Under the pieces are notes generated by a model, which did not search any database, was not told where the DNA came from, and saw only the letters and a program-made list of their open reading frames with translations. Positions 45,801 through 56,900 of a stretch of 64,000 nt of DNA are shown piece by piece. This stretch comes from Branchiostoma floridae (lineage: Eukaryota; Chordata; Leptocardii; Amphioxiformes; Branchiostomatidae), in contig NC_049986.1 in NCBI RefSeq assembly GCF_000003815.2, positions 7,750,193 to 7,814,192 on the forward strand, in the 5' to 3' direction. The translations under genes and the position numbers were made by a program. How positions within the stretch are numbered: position 1 is the stretch's first letter; every line of letters starts with the position of its first letter.

Positions 45801-48571
45801 ATGTTACCGTAAATTCATTTTATTTCTGCATGGGTTTAATTCCGTGGTTCATGTAGGACGTTTTTACAGTGCCTTGCAGTTGAAACAACTCTATACATAG
45901 TGTAGCACAATAGTTATACAAATGTATCTGCAGTTTTAGTTCCATATCTTTTACTTATTCATAAGCTCCTGACATAGTAAATACAGACAAGTTGATTAGG
46001 ACTGGCAACTTTCCTATGCATTAAATTCTTTGCTCACCTGTGAATATTGTAGGCCACTATACAATGTATCATGTGACAAAATGCATAAACAATAAGACCA
46101 TAGTATGTCTATGACAAATGATTTAAAAAAACGAAGTGCTGTTCAAAATCAACCTTGATCTTTATTCTTTAAGACCTTTTCACATATCATCACAATCCAA
46201 CCAGACCTTCTTACTTTAAGCTATTGCTGAAACACACAGACACACACACACACACAGACACACACACGCACACACACACCATTACTCCATATCTTTTAGT
46301 AAGGTTGTACTTATTTATGGTCTCTTCTATCTCCCGACATAGTAAATACAGACAAGTTGATTAGCACTGGCCACTTTAAATTTCCTATGCATTAAATTCT
46401 TGAATCTCCCCCCAATATTGTATGGTATGTGTGTTTATTTTTGTTTGTTTGCCTTTTTGTTTGTTTTTCTTGGTGTGTATTCATGTTTATTTCCACCTGG
46501 CCTGGATCCAAATTTGTTCCTGGATTGAGTTGTATATATCATGTGACAACCCCCCCCCCCACACACAGACAGATGTACCAAAAACAATAAAGCTGAAGGT
46601 ACAGTTACATGTTTTTCTGCATACTTACAGTATGTAGTTCTCTTCTGAACAGCAGAAGGGTTCCAAACCCCACCAAGATGAACACTGGTGTGAGACTGCA
46701 CCAGGCCAGACCCTTGCCGATCAGGTCCCCTGTCAATCAAAACAAAACACAATCATATCATTAAGATCTTAACTAAAGTTTTCGCAGACAAAAAGGTCCA
46801 GGTTCAAGTCTGGACCTGGACCTGATCCTCTGGACCACTATTTTTAGGGCACAATATTCGAAGCGCATTACTTTCTTTTCACAGCTTTTACTCCCCCAAC
46901 TGAAGCCAGGTACCCATTTTTACAACTACGCAAAGCGAGGAAAGTTTTGTTATTTTTTTGAGAGCTTTTCTTAAGGACACAACATCTAACAATGAATCGA
47001 ACCTAAGACCTTAATGATCCTCATATGCCCGCTATGGCGCTACCCTAAACCATTTCACAACACTATAAAGTGGATTGTTGATAATAATCAACAAAGACCA
47101 ATAAAGTGGCAATAACTCTTTACAATGACTTTGACTAGATCAAGAACAGGCAAGCTGGAAAAAAGCTGGGATGGGTTGGAAAAAAAGACATTGCTACATA
47201 AATGCAATTAGAAAATTTTTTTCTTCAATTAATTAGCACTATTCATCTAATGTGATATGTAAAAATGAATTAACAGTTTTGAATAATAAATATTAAGGAT
47301 GCTTCATAAAATATGACAGCATACTACTTCACAACCAAATTTTCATATGTTGGTGAGATGTGATAGTAACTATGACTAAGAGGGTGAAACATTTGTTTTC
47401 CAAGTTTATGGAAAAAAAGGATTACGTACATGTGCTGTTGTCGATCAGTGCCTTTGCAACTTGTGAAATTACGACATATTTGCCAATATTTTTATTTGTA
47501 CTGCAGTTTTGTTTCAACCAAGAACTCAAATCACATTGAAAATACCTCCTTTCCACTCCCACAAAAAATCAAATCCTCCCCAAAATTAATTTATTTCTAG
47601 CACTCGAAGAAAAAATCTTTGCGTCCCCACTACAGAAACCCTACCATCTGTTAGTGTTCACTGCCGAGGTGTTGATCACTTTCCTGCAGGTTGGCCCCTG
47701 ATTTAACATGCTTGACCTTAAGCCAATACACCCTGCTATTTTTAGCCGTACTGTTCTATAAATAGACTGCACAGCCACACCTTAATAGGGTAGCTGGGGA
47801 CACTTAGCTAATGAACTATAGCTGTTTGGTGGTGCGGAATACTTAAGTCTATATGTTCAAGTCTTGAGCAGTTGATTCATTGCAAACTGTAATATCTTTC
47901 TATACAATCATAAATGCTACTTCATATGCATTCACTGTCATATTATTACATGGCTTGTGCCAGATGCAAGGAAAAAGCATTTTTTTTACATCTTAGAAAT
48001 ACAACACAGGTGAGAAAAGTGCAGAGATTTGCGGTTTCTAACATGTAAGAGATAAGAGATCTTTTACCCACAAGTTTACCATTCACAGTTTGTGCCTTAA
48101 ATCAATGATTGACAAATGTCAACACACCATATAAGGGCATCACCTCACTAGATGCCCTGCATGTCACCTAGGCTAGATCAAAGTTTGAAACCCAAATTCT
48201 GGGCGTGTAAAAATCTCTGTGAACTATGCACAATTTTGAAAAAAAGGGGTTAAATCGTTAAAAAAAGGAGGATTTTGAATGAAGGATTACATCATAGTCC
48301 AGGTGAACTGATTACTAGATGATCACCTGAACTGCCTGCTTCTTGGAAAGGACGAAAACGTGCATGTGTCAACACCCAATTTTTTTCCACGTGCAAAACA
48401 GAGCTCCTCTGGGCTCCCGGAGCGCCGGATCTTTTGCAAAACGTGAGAAAAGTCGTCCTCACCTTCTTCGTACTCCACATGTGTGAGGGAGATGGGTTTC
48501 CACCGTGTGGTTTGCTCGGAATACAGGTTTTCTTCTCCCCAAACCGGCAGGCACTCACCCTCCGCAGCCAT
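39831..48571 (-). CDS. DOLPP1: Dolichyldiphosphatase 1
   Basis: An ER membrane phosphatase that removes a phosphate from dolichyl pyrophosphate, recycling the lipid carrier for N-glycosylation. Nine exons, every junction in frame: 48571-48463, 46729-46629, 43648-43564, 42762-42666, 41881-41783, 41361-41271, 40821-40784, 40413-40324 and 39867-39831 (248 aa; the human protein is about 238). PAP2-type phosphatase motifs are intact: KHLIREPRP (K-x6-RP), [13 protein letters not shown] (PSxH) and SRVYLRYH (SR-x5-H). Start MAAEGECLP and C-terminus [20 protein letters not shown], then KLGTKCQ, align with vertebrate DOLPP1. Codons upstream of the chosen ATG stay open, but only this ATG gives the conserved length. 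It is transcribed head to head with QTRT1. Introns contain MITEs H, D, L, E and O and a SINE. Confidence 0.96.
39925..40245. mobile_element. MITE H, copy 2
   Basis: aaggttggacaagtctac at left, aaattgtccaaccctgag at right; inner ccacttgcccgatcggacaa and catggcatcaagcattggtc match copy 1. It lies in the last intron of DOLPP1. Confidence 0.85.
40942..41050. mobile_element. MITE L, partial copy
   Basis: Right half of the element at 43329-43512: cttcagtgacacctgaccgt, then cagttgcttgagtaattgc. In a DOLPP1 intron. Confidence 0.6.
42340..42558. mobile_element. MITE D, copy 5
   Basis: actgttcatatttatccacg and ggttgccctacgaataaagg at the ends, with the core cgtctgtcgacttgatacc. Located in a DOLPP1 intron. 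Confidence 0.85.
42879..42981. mobile_element. Small MITE O
   Basis: tagcctggtatctagcc at left is complementary to ggctggataccaggcta at right. About 100 bases in a DOLPP1 intron. Confidence 0.75.
43329..43512. mobile_element. MITE L, fullest copy
   Basis: Left atagttactcaagctactgg and right ccagttaatttagtaactgc are inverted. Inner ggaaatggtcagacgtttca pairs with tgaaacatctcaccattttc. Half copies are at 10265 and 40942. Confidence 0.75.
44255..44530. repeat. Duplicated array of ~19-bp repeats
   Basis: taacaagggttatttttag repeats three to four times in each of two larger copies. Both copies begin gagaagatgScacacctggc and end cacctggcactggtac. Related units appear at about 50555-50605. Located in a DOLPP1 intron. 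Confidence 0.88.
45486..45720. mobile_element. MITE E, partial copy
   Basis: tttcctgtttcccaacttac, cctgttgacccttgac and ctatctaatgaaggataaat match the full copy at 53661-53959. The right terminus is not evident. Confidence 0.7.
46230..46282. repeat. CA microsatellite
   Basis: CA dinucleotides with a few G or GC interruptions in a DOLPP1 intron. Confidence 0.9.
46855..47050 (-). mobile_element. tRNA-derived SINE with conserved central segment
   Basis: On the minus strand a tRNA-like head (A-box-like tagcgccatagcgg, B-box ggttcgattc) is followed by a body containing tgtccttaagaaa, ctttcctcgctttgc and gtaaaaatgggtacctggct. That body resembles a SINE segment seen in many marine animals. It lies in DOLPP1 intron 1. 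Confidence 0.75.
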
Positions 48572-48835
48572 CCCGATCCTAGCCCTGCAAATCTCGCGAG
48601 ATCCCGGCAAATGACGGGACTTCAGACGAGACTTCCGGATAGATTTGTCCATTCTATAAAAGGGGAGTTCCGAAATAAGAAGAAAATATTTCCTCTGTGC
48701 CTACCATCAAAAGAAGAATTGTGAAATAACACAGTATTATGATATGGATAATTTATCGTACTAAAACGATATGATGTGAAATGAATACTTGACAATGGAA
48801 ACTTACAAAACGTGTCTAAAGTGAGCACTTCCAAA
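48572..48835. promoter_or_regulatory. Shared bidirectional promoter of DOLPP1 and QTRT1
   Basis: The two start codons are 264 bases apart in divergent orientation. TCTCGCGAGA, a palindromic element typical of TATA-less and bidirectional housekeeping promoters in animals, lies at 48592-48601, 21 bases upstream of the DOLPP1 ATG. No TATA box was seen at a sensible distance. Confidence 0.75.
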
Positions 48836-51800
48836 ATGGCCGTCAAGCATGCACTGAGTTTGAAAATTTTGGCGGAGTGCCCCACCACTAAAGCTCGGGT
48901 CTGCAAGCTGGTCTTGCCGCACCACACGGTGGACACGCCGGTGTTCATGCCGGTCGGTACCCAGGGCACGCTGAAAGGCATGCTACCCGCACAGCTAGAG
49001 GAGCTGGACTGTCAGATCATTCTGACAAGAATTAGACTAAATAATTATGTTTAAAAGTAGTAAGGGCCCGAGCCTTCACCTCAGACCTTCCGCATATGTA
49101 CCTGAAACAACCAGAGGGGCGAGTAAGAACAGAAAGAAACAACATGCCCCCTACCCGGAATCGAACCGGGGTCGGCAGATCACAAATCACAAACGCTATC
49201 ACCGTCGCCACAAAAGCACTAGTGCACTTGGGCAAGGACGATAGGCAGTACTTAAACACCACTGTTACATACCTTTAATAATGGTGTAATTTCTCTAAAG
49301 CTAGTTTGTTGTACTGGAAGACAAAAGAAAATCTCGAAAAAAACATCCCTGTATTCTATAGTGTTTTTGAAAAATGAATTGACAGATTTGATGATTTATG
49401 ACAAAGAGAGCACTAATCAACATTTAAGTTGTTATCAGACTAAATATTTCTATGTCTAGGGTAAGCACAAAGAGACTTGTGTTCTAATAATGTGTGTTAT
49501 TTGTTTGTTCAGGGACCAGAGCTGCTTGACAAGGCTGACGGCCTGCACAACTTCATGAACTGGAAGAGGGCTCTTCTTACAGTAGGTTTATGAAGTATGA
49601 TTGTCAAACAATTAAGTTACTTGTACTACATAATGTAATAAAGGTCCTCTTTCACTACCAACATGGTGTCAGAAGTGGGATTCATGTAATGCCTACTGTT
49701 TTGCAGGACAGTGGAGGATTCCAAATGGTTTCCTTACTCAAGCTGGCAGAGATCACGGAGGAGGGTGTAAAGTTCCAGTCTCCTCACGATGGTCGTGAGA
49801 TGTTGCTGACTCCGGAGCATTCCATGGCGATCCAGAACTCCATCGGTTCTGATATCATGATGCAGTTAGATGATGTCGTCCACAGTACAACCAAGGGACC
49901 CAGAGTGGAGGAAGCCATGTACAGGTCAGGACTTGTTAGTCCTTTGTTCTTTGTTAGTTTCATACATTGACATTGAGCACAACTTCGATCCAGTCTACCA
50001 TTAATTAATGTACATAGTACATGTCTGTTTGCAACATATAATTGGTAAACCATTAAGATGTTATAAACAGGTTTTGAACGTTAAGGACAATATGCTTTAA
50101 AACCAGATAGGTGGCGTCCATTCACACCAGGAAGGACCTGTACTTTATTGATAAGTGTGGTGGATTCTTTTAGTTTAACGTGCTTCAAGGTGTAGCTGTT
50201 CTGAACAATAACAAACATGGGGCTTCTGCCTATGTCATATTGTAGAGCACAACTTTAAGCAAAGTTATATGCTCAAGCAAGTTAGAAAATAAGTGTTAAG
50301 TGTCTTTTGCAAGGGCTCAACATTGAGACCAGCTAGGGATTCCAAGTCATAACCTTAGATTCTTTGTCAACAGGGCTTCTTTGCTAACTGTTGGTACTAA
50401 TATATTTAAATTGTGCCCCAGGTCTATCAAGTATGTTATTTAGAAAATCATTCATCAAAACTTGACCACTCTCAGACATCTAGCAATGGAGCGCCGTGAG
50501 TTTTAGCATGTGAAAATGGGAGCCATGCTAGGGCACTGCACCACACACAATGTTCTATCTTTAGTAACAGGGATTATTTTTTAGTAAAGAGGACCATTTT
50601 TAGCCCAAAAAAGCTCAGGGAGATGCCTTCAACAGATCATAATTATACATGTGTCTGCCAGAACTGGCGCTGTAGTAAATTTTGATCTCAAATTTCTTCA
50701 AATCTCAGGTCTATCCGTTGGCTGGACAGATGTATGAAGGCCCACAAGAGGACAGACTGTCAGAACCTGTTTGGTATCGTACAGGGAGGGCTGGACCCAG
50801 AACTCAGGAAAATCTGTGTGCAAGGTTGGTTTACTCTTACAACATGTGCAACTGTCATCTACCATGGTGTTAAACTTTATAGACTATGACTGGTTACCAT
50901 AGTTACAAAATCCTGAGCTCCTATTGGTTTTTCTAATTTTTGAAATCAGTCACCTGTCTGAATTAGAATTCTGTGCTAAAAGGTGCCATAAAGCTTGGAC
51001 AATGATAATTTGTATCACACGTCATGGTGTGCAATACTAAAAAAAGACTAATACGGAAATATTTGGTCAGTAGAAAATTGCTAACTGCTAGATAGTTTTT
51101 GATGCCCTAATATAAACAATTTGTGATTTATTTGTGATTTATATCAACATTTGTGATTTCAGAAATGACCAAGAGGGACCTGCCAGGGTTTGCCATAGGG
51201 GGGTTGAGTGGTGGAGAAGAGAAGGCTCACTTCTGGAGAATGGTCCACCTCTCTACTGACTACCTACCAAGGAACAAACCAAGATACCTCATGGGGGTGG
51301 GGTAAGTACATTGTATACAGATTGCTTTTTTTGGCAACACATCTAGGGTGGAGCCTGCTTTAGAATTTTCAGTGTGTTATTCTGTTTCAGCAATTTCAAT
51401 CTTGCTATACAAACAGCATGTTTTGACGGACTTCGAGGTTATGATTGTAAGAATTGCACTGAGTGATATACCACGCACAAGAGGTGAAGTCATGGGGAGG
51501 GAAACAAGACAAACAAACAAAATTGACACCATACCAGCACGCACAAAACGATATGCCCAAAGTCCATTACCTTACATTGTCAAGCTCTTGAACAGCAGTG
51601 AATAACTTTTATTTAACATTGATGTGTAATTATTATTGTTTTATCATGTGATAAATTGGCAATTTTATCATGTTGTAAATAGGCAACAAAATGTGTATAA
51701 GGTGATTGATGTATTCACCTGTAGTGTTTGTAAAAAACTTTGTAACTGTGAATCTCACAATTCAGCCTGTGGGCTGCCAGGAGTGTTCAATCAATAAAAC

Positions 51801-53324
51801 CAGTCTATATTCATGCATCAAATGGGTACGCTTTAATTTTGTATTTGAGATCTTAAAAGAACAATGCATAAGTGTATTGATCATCACCAATGCTACAGAC
51901 GTTACTGTTCTCAACACCTTTAGATTTCTGAGTCTTACTCTGAGATGCCCTTCCATATTTAGCTATGCAGTTGACCTGGTGGTGTGTTCAGCCCTTGGCT
52001 GTGACATGTACGACTGTGTCTTCCCCACAAGAACTGCGGTAGGTACAAATTAAAAACTTAATACAGAGTAAGCATCATATCCTCTATAACACTACTTGTT
52101 TGACCTTTTGTGAGTAGGGCTGTGCACTTCAATGTAAAATCAGGTGCAGGTGCCAGACCAGACCAGACCTGAACTATTTGACAAAGTAATCTGGGGTCTC
52201 CAAAGATGACAGAAACATGAAGAAACAGTTAAAAAGATTATTTAGACTAATAATATGGCATATTATGCAGAGAATCCGTGCTTCTGAGAGGATCTTGATA
52301 AAAGAAAATTATCATATTTTTCTAGTGCTATATTTTCATCTTTGTGATCAGAATGACGTTTTTATATTTCAAAATAAGTAAAAAAGATACTTTCTTGACC
52401 TGCACCTAAATGATTTTTGCAGCACTATATCATTACTATTCCTGACTCACCCCTTGTTTTTCCTCTCAGAGGTTTGGTTCAGCCCTAGTTCCCACCGGGC
52501 AGCTGCAGCTGAAGAATAAACAGTATGCCAGAGACTTCCGACCCATAGACGACAACTGCAGCTGTTCCACCTGCTCCAGATACACCAGGGCTTACCTGCA
52601 TTCTATTGCTACCCAGGAAACTGTGGCATGCCACCTAGTGACAGTACACAATATTGCATACCAGGTGGGTAACTTAACATGAATTTAAAAGACTTTATTC
52701 TTGGCATGAACTTGCAATTGAGTGAAGAAAAATATCTATTGTTTTTGGCAGTTTTTGTGGTGTGACTGAAATTGCTGCAACTAGCTGATCAAGTATGTTA
52801 CCCATTAAGTAAAAAACTGTAATTATATCCATGTCTTTTTGCCGTTGTCCACATCAATGATACAGGCAGGTGCTGACAGTCATATTGGTGTCCCTATTTG
52901 CATTTATAGCTCTAGCATTTTTGTATTTGAAAGTTTCCTTCTGGTGTTCTTTTCTTTGAGCTGTAGACATTTGAGATGGTCAAGAATATTAAAATGTCCA
53001 AAAATGCTTGAGCTATAATTAACTGAAAATGCAAATCGGGACACCAACATGGCAGTAGACATAACATTGAAAACATTGTTTACAGTACCCCTTGTTGACT
53101 TCCTTGCTCTGTTTCTACAGATGAACTTGATGAGGACTTTACGACAGAGTATTCTGGAGGGCCGTTTCCCCCAGTTTGTACAGGACTTCATGGACACAAT
53201 GTACCCCAGCAGAAACTACCCAGTGTGGGTGGTCGAGGCTCTAGCAGCAGTCAACATCAACTTACAAAAAGCCCAACCTCAACCTGATGCCCCTTTAGAA
53301 AATATTGCTAATACATGTAGTTAA
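48836..53324 (+). CDS. QTRT1: Queuine tRNA-ribosyltransferase catalytic subunit 1 (exon 1 broken)
   Basis: The catalytic subunit exchanges guanine 34 for queuine in tRNA-Asn, -Asp, -His and -Tyr. Exons: 48836 to about 49024, 49513-49581, 49707-49924, 50709-50824, 51163-51301, 51963-52038, 52470-52664 and 53121-53324. Visible motifs: [26 protein letters not shown] (active-site aspartate); [24 protein letters not shown] (catalytic aspartate); and the zinc ligands CSCSTC with a downstream histidine in [12 protein letters not shown]. Every junction from exon 2 on keeps frame. In exon 1, homology stops after CQIIL. The expected conserved GNTYHL block of about ten residues and a splice donor are missing, and a stop follows at 49052. 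A SINE lies just beyond. The allele looks nonfunctional, or the assembly is wrong here. Confidence 0.93.
49040..49275 (-). mobile_element. tRNA-derived SINE in QTRT1 intron 1
   Basis: The minus strand carries a tRNA-like head (gtggcgacggtgatagcg, then B-box ggttcgattccgggtaggg) and a tail containing tactcgcccctctggttg. The B-box is perfect. Poor acceptor-stem pairing and the long tail argue against a tRNA gene. It lies directly next to the point where QTRT1 exon 1 breaks off. Confidence 0.7.
52872..53058. mobile_element. MITE M in QTRT1 intron 7
   Basis: ttggtgtccctatttgcatt at left is complementary to aaatgcaaatcgggacacca at right. The same end sequence recurs singly near 54300-54425 and 57135-57165. 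Confidence 0.8.
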
Positions 53325-53514
53325 CTAATATATTATCATTGACAAACAATATTTTAAGTACTAGTAACTAATAACTTTAAGAAGTACTATCAAGAATACT
53401 GGAGTAAGTTCACAGCCAGAAAGAAAGTACTAGTAATTTATTTTCTCATCTGAATACATGGTGTATACATGTACTGTCATCCAACCAATGGTTCCCAACC
53501 CAAATTTGAACATG

Positions 53515-53520
53515 AATAAA
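53515..53520 (+). terminator. Polyadenylation signal of QTRT1
   Basis: AATAAA about 190 bases after the QTRT1 stop codon, within AT-rich 3' sequence. Confidence 0.65.
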
Positions 53521-53660
53521 AAACATTTTTACACAGACTGCTTTATATTGTCTCTTATTTATAATGTATCCAGAATATAGAACAGTTAACATATTGTGAG
53601 CAGACATTCCGTTGAACGTGAACGTAGTTTTTTTTCAGTTTTTTTAATGGAATGTAGATA

Positions 53661-53959
53661 GTATGCCCTAGGAAAAAATTTTGTGTTTCCTGTTTCCCTA
53701 CCTACCCTAAAAAACCTGCTGACCCCAGACTTTTTTTGGGTGGGCAGTGGAGTTACATAGCTTCCAGTTAGAATTTTCATTCAGTCTACTTCCTATAATT
53801 GAAGTAAAACACTGCTTGTACTATCTAATGAAGGATAAATATATCTATTATGCACAACATTCAAGTTTGACATTGAAAGGCAGTGTCCTCATGCCTACCA
53901 ACCCTAATTTTTTCAGGACTGAAACAGGAAACACAACATTCTTTACCCTAGGCCTAACA
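53661..53959. mobile_element. MITE E, full copy between QTRT1 and TRMT1L
   Basis: gtatgccctaggaaaaaatt plus tgtttcctgtttccc at left; gaaacaggaaacacaac plus accctaggcctaac at right. The ends are inverted over about 38 bases. Its right end lies 9 bases from the TRMT1L stop codon, so it must form most of the TRMT1L 3' UTR. Confidence 0.82.
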
Positions 53960-53968
53960 ACCAGGTGC

Positions 53969-56900
53969 TCAGTTAACAGTTTGGTTGCTGTACTTCTGCA
54001 GAACAGCCTTGAGCTGAAGCAGGGTGGCGTCCGTTCTGATCGCAACGGGATCAAAATGTGTCCGGCTTGCTCGGTAGCCTTCCTTCCGCATATACTGCAG
54101 AATTTTCTGCATCCTACAAAGTAGAAATAACAATAGTTATGTCAATGAAGATTAGACGTTCAGGTAAACAATATTCATAGACAATTCAACCTCTACAACT
54201 GGAAAAAACGTTTTGACTGACATCCATCACTCTTTTATCATTTTAGTGATGCTGAAGAAGAGAGATAGATATCAAGGAATCTCAAAACACTGCAAGTTGA
54301 ACTATGATTCGCAGGAATGCAAATAGGGAATCTGAAAACACTGGAGGTATGATTCACGGAAATGCAAATAGGGACACCAACACTGGAGGTATGATTCACG
54401 AAAATGCAAATAGGGACTCCAACATGGCGCTAGGCAAAGCAATATTTGCATTACTTTGGGGAGTCCTTGCTTTTAGCACAGTGTCTGTGGATGTTGTAGT
54501 AGAAGGGTGGGTGTGGTTCCCCATGCTCTCCATCTGTTTTTCTCTTCTTCCATGGGTTCTCTTCAGCTTCTTGACAGTTATCGTCCAAGTCTTCCTCTGT
54601 GTGAACAGAGTTTTGATGATTACCAGTCTATACATTCAAAAGATCTAGCCAGGTCATCAACACTCATGCCTATAGACAGGTACAATGCTGTTGAAAATTG
54701 CATTGCATTGATCATTCTAATTTTGGTACCATACTCCTGAGTGCTGTGGGGGTGGGGTGGTTTTTCTGACCCCCTGCCTATGGGCATGACATTTCTTTCT
54801 CTCCTGAGTACTCAGCACTTACTAGAAACAGTATGGAATTTAAACACACATCACTACCATTGGACTAGCTCCCTGCTGAGGGACTTGCACAAAGTGTAAT
54901 CCAAGGGCTATAGAAATGGAGATGGATACCGCCCTATACAACAAAAGGTGATCGTACATACCACTTTTTCCTGCCGGGCACTGGGCTTCTTGAATCATAG
55001 TTTTCAGGTGGTTTCTTGTTGTTGGACTCACAAGCAAGCCTCTACAAGTTAAAAACATTTTCTTCAGGAACTCCAGGTTGAAGACAGGGCCGCTCCTAGT
55101 TGAAAGACAAAAAGGTGAATAAGAAGTTGTGACAACATGCACAAAAAACAAACATTTTATTCAATAGGAAGTATTCAATCCATAAGGATGAAATATATGC
55201 ACTTGATTAAGATCCCTGTCTTGTATTCAGCTAGAAGAAAGGGTATAGCACCCCAAGGGTGCTGTAATACACCATATGACTCTACTACTACTGAGTAGAT
55301 TTATATCAAGTGAAAAGATATGCCACAAATAATCAAGTCAAACTTTTATATGACTGTATTTTTAAAGAAAAGATAATTGAAGCCTTACTGATTTCTATCA
55401 ATCCTAATTTGCTTGGCCACACAGTCTTGGACTGGCGCATGTATCTTTAAATTAGCACTTGCACCTTTAGACATGTTAAGGTCTTTTTGTTGTACCCCTC
55501 AGATACTCAAACAGATTCTTTGTAGCGAAATGGACCGTAGTCTTCAGTATCGCCCATTTACAAGTATAGAGAGCTTACCACACTGGTCCCAGCAGCGCAG
55601 CAGTCTTACCAGGTGTCCCAGCATGGCAGGTGCAGGGCAGAAATGTGTAGCTGTTCTCTGAGGGAGATAGCAATACAGAACTACATATTGTGCTGCATAT
55701 TCATTTAATTTTATAGAAAATCATATCTATGGTGGGAGGGGGAAGCAGGTTGTTGTTTTGGTGTATTGCAATTGAAACAATTCTGCAGTAAAGTAGTATT
55801 GTTATGAGAGTACAGACTCACTAGTGTCAGTAAAGAAAAAAATTAAACCACTATAAACATTGTAACATTTACAGTATACAGTAGCACAATATACATTTTA
55901 AAAACGGAAGGGGTGTGCATGGTTCCTTTTCTATCACTGTGACACTAATAGCCTTGATAATACTCTAATAGTTGATATAGTTTAAATCAGCAAAATGGAG
56001 GTTTAGAATGCCTCCACTCTGTGGCATTGCCAAAAATACAGCAGAGCAAACTTTCACAGCCTAATAATGTATTTAGAAGACAAATGTACCATTTAACATC
56101 CTGTCGTTGGGCTGGAAGACCCTCTCCTGACACAGCTGACAATGGATGACCCCCTGCACACGCTCCAGACACGCATCAGCGTAGGACGGACCCCGCTGGA
56201 CTCTCACGATGACCAGGAGGAAATGTTCCGCCACCAGGGAGAGGAGAACATCTACACCTTTGTTACACCTGGCTGCAGCTCTATCAGAGATACAAGAACA
56301 TGACAGAACTGAAGCTCTTTAAAGTTGTTATAATCTAGTCACTATTCATACATGTACCACTTCTACACGTATAAAAGATTGGAAAGCTCTAAGAATACTA
56401 GTTAATGCTTGCCATGATGTGTGACAGTTAAAACTTTTGCTTATTCTATTTTAAGATATTAGCCTGGGTATCCTGAAAGTAGTTCGCTCCGGTGTCTATT
56501 ATACACTATATACAGTCAAATACAGTCACTCCTCTGCTGTTCCGTCTGGGAACCTTGACCACATTAACTTCTGGAATCGTCCAAATTTTGGACAAGGGAG
56601 CTAATTGGTCCCTGCACACGAGCGAATTAAGGAATGGGTTCAAGCGCTCATCCAAATACTAGATGTTCCAACACCCGAAACGCCCTCCTTTCCCTTGCAA
56701 GAGGGCCTGCTGTCATCGAACAAGCACTCTAGAACCCATTCCTTAATTCTCTCATTAACCGACGTTACCACCAAACAGTTTGAATGTGCAGGTCTCCATC
56801 AGACAGATAGCTGAAGCAAACAAAGGAGCGAACTACTATCCGGATGGTACCAAGGCTAATAAGGTTTACCATCAATATAACGATCGTTTGTTCAGTGTAC

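Noticed and set aside
49140-49230. A tRNA gene on the minus strand
   Set aside because: The B-box and T-loop are perfect, but the anticodon arm and acceptor pairing are poor, and a SINE-like tail follows. Treated as a SINE head.
51348-51605. 85-codon frame in a QTRT1 intron
   Set aside because: It interrupts no conserved region, and the flanking exons splice in frame around it.
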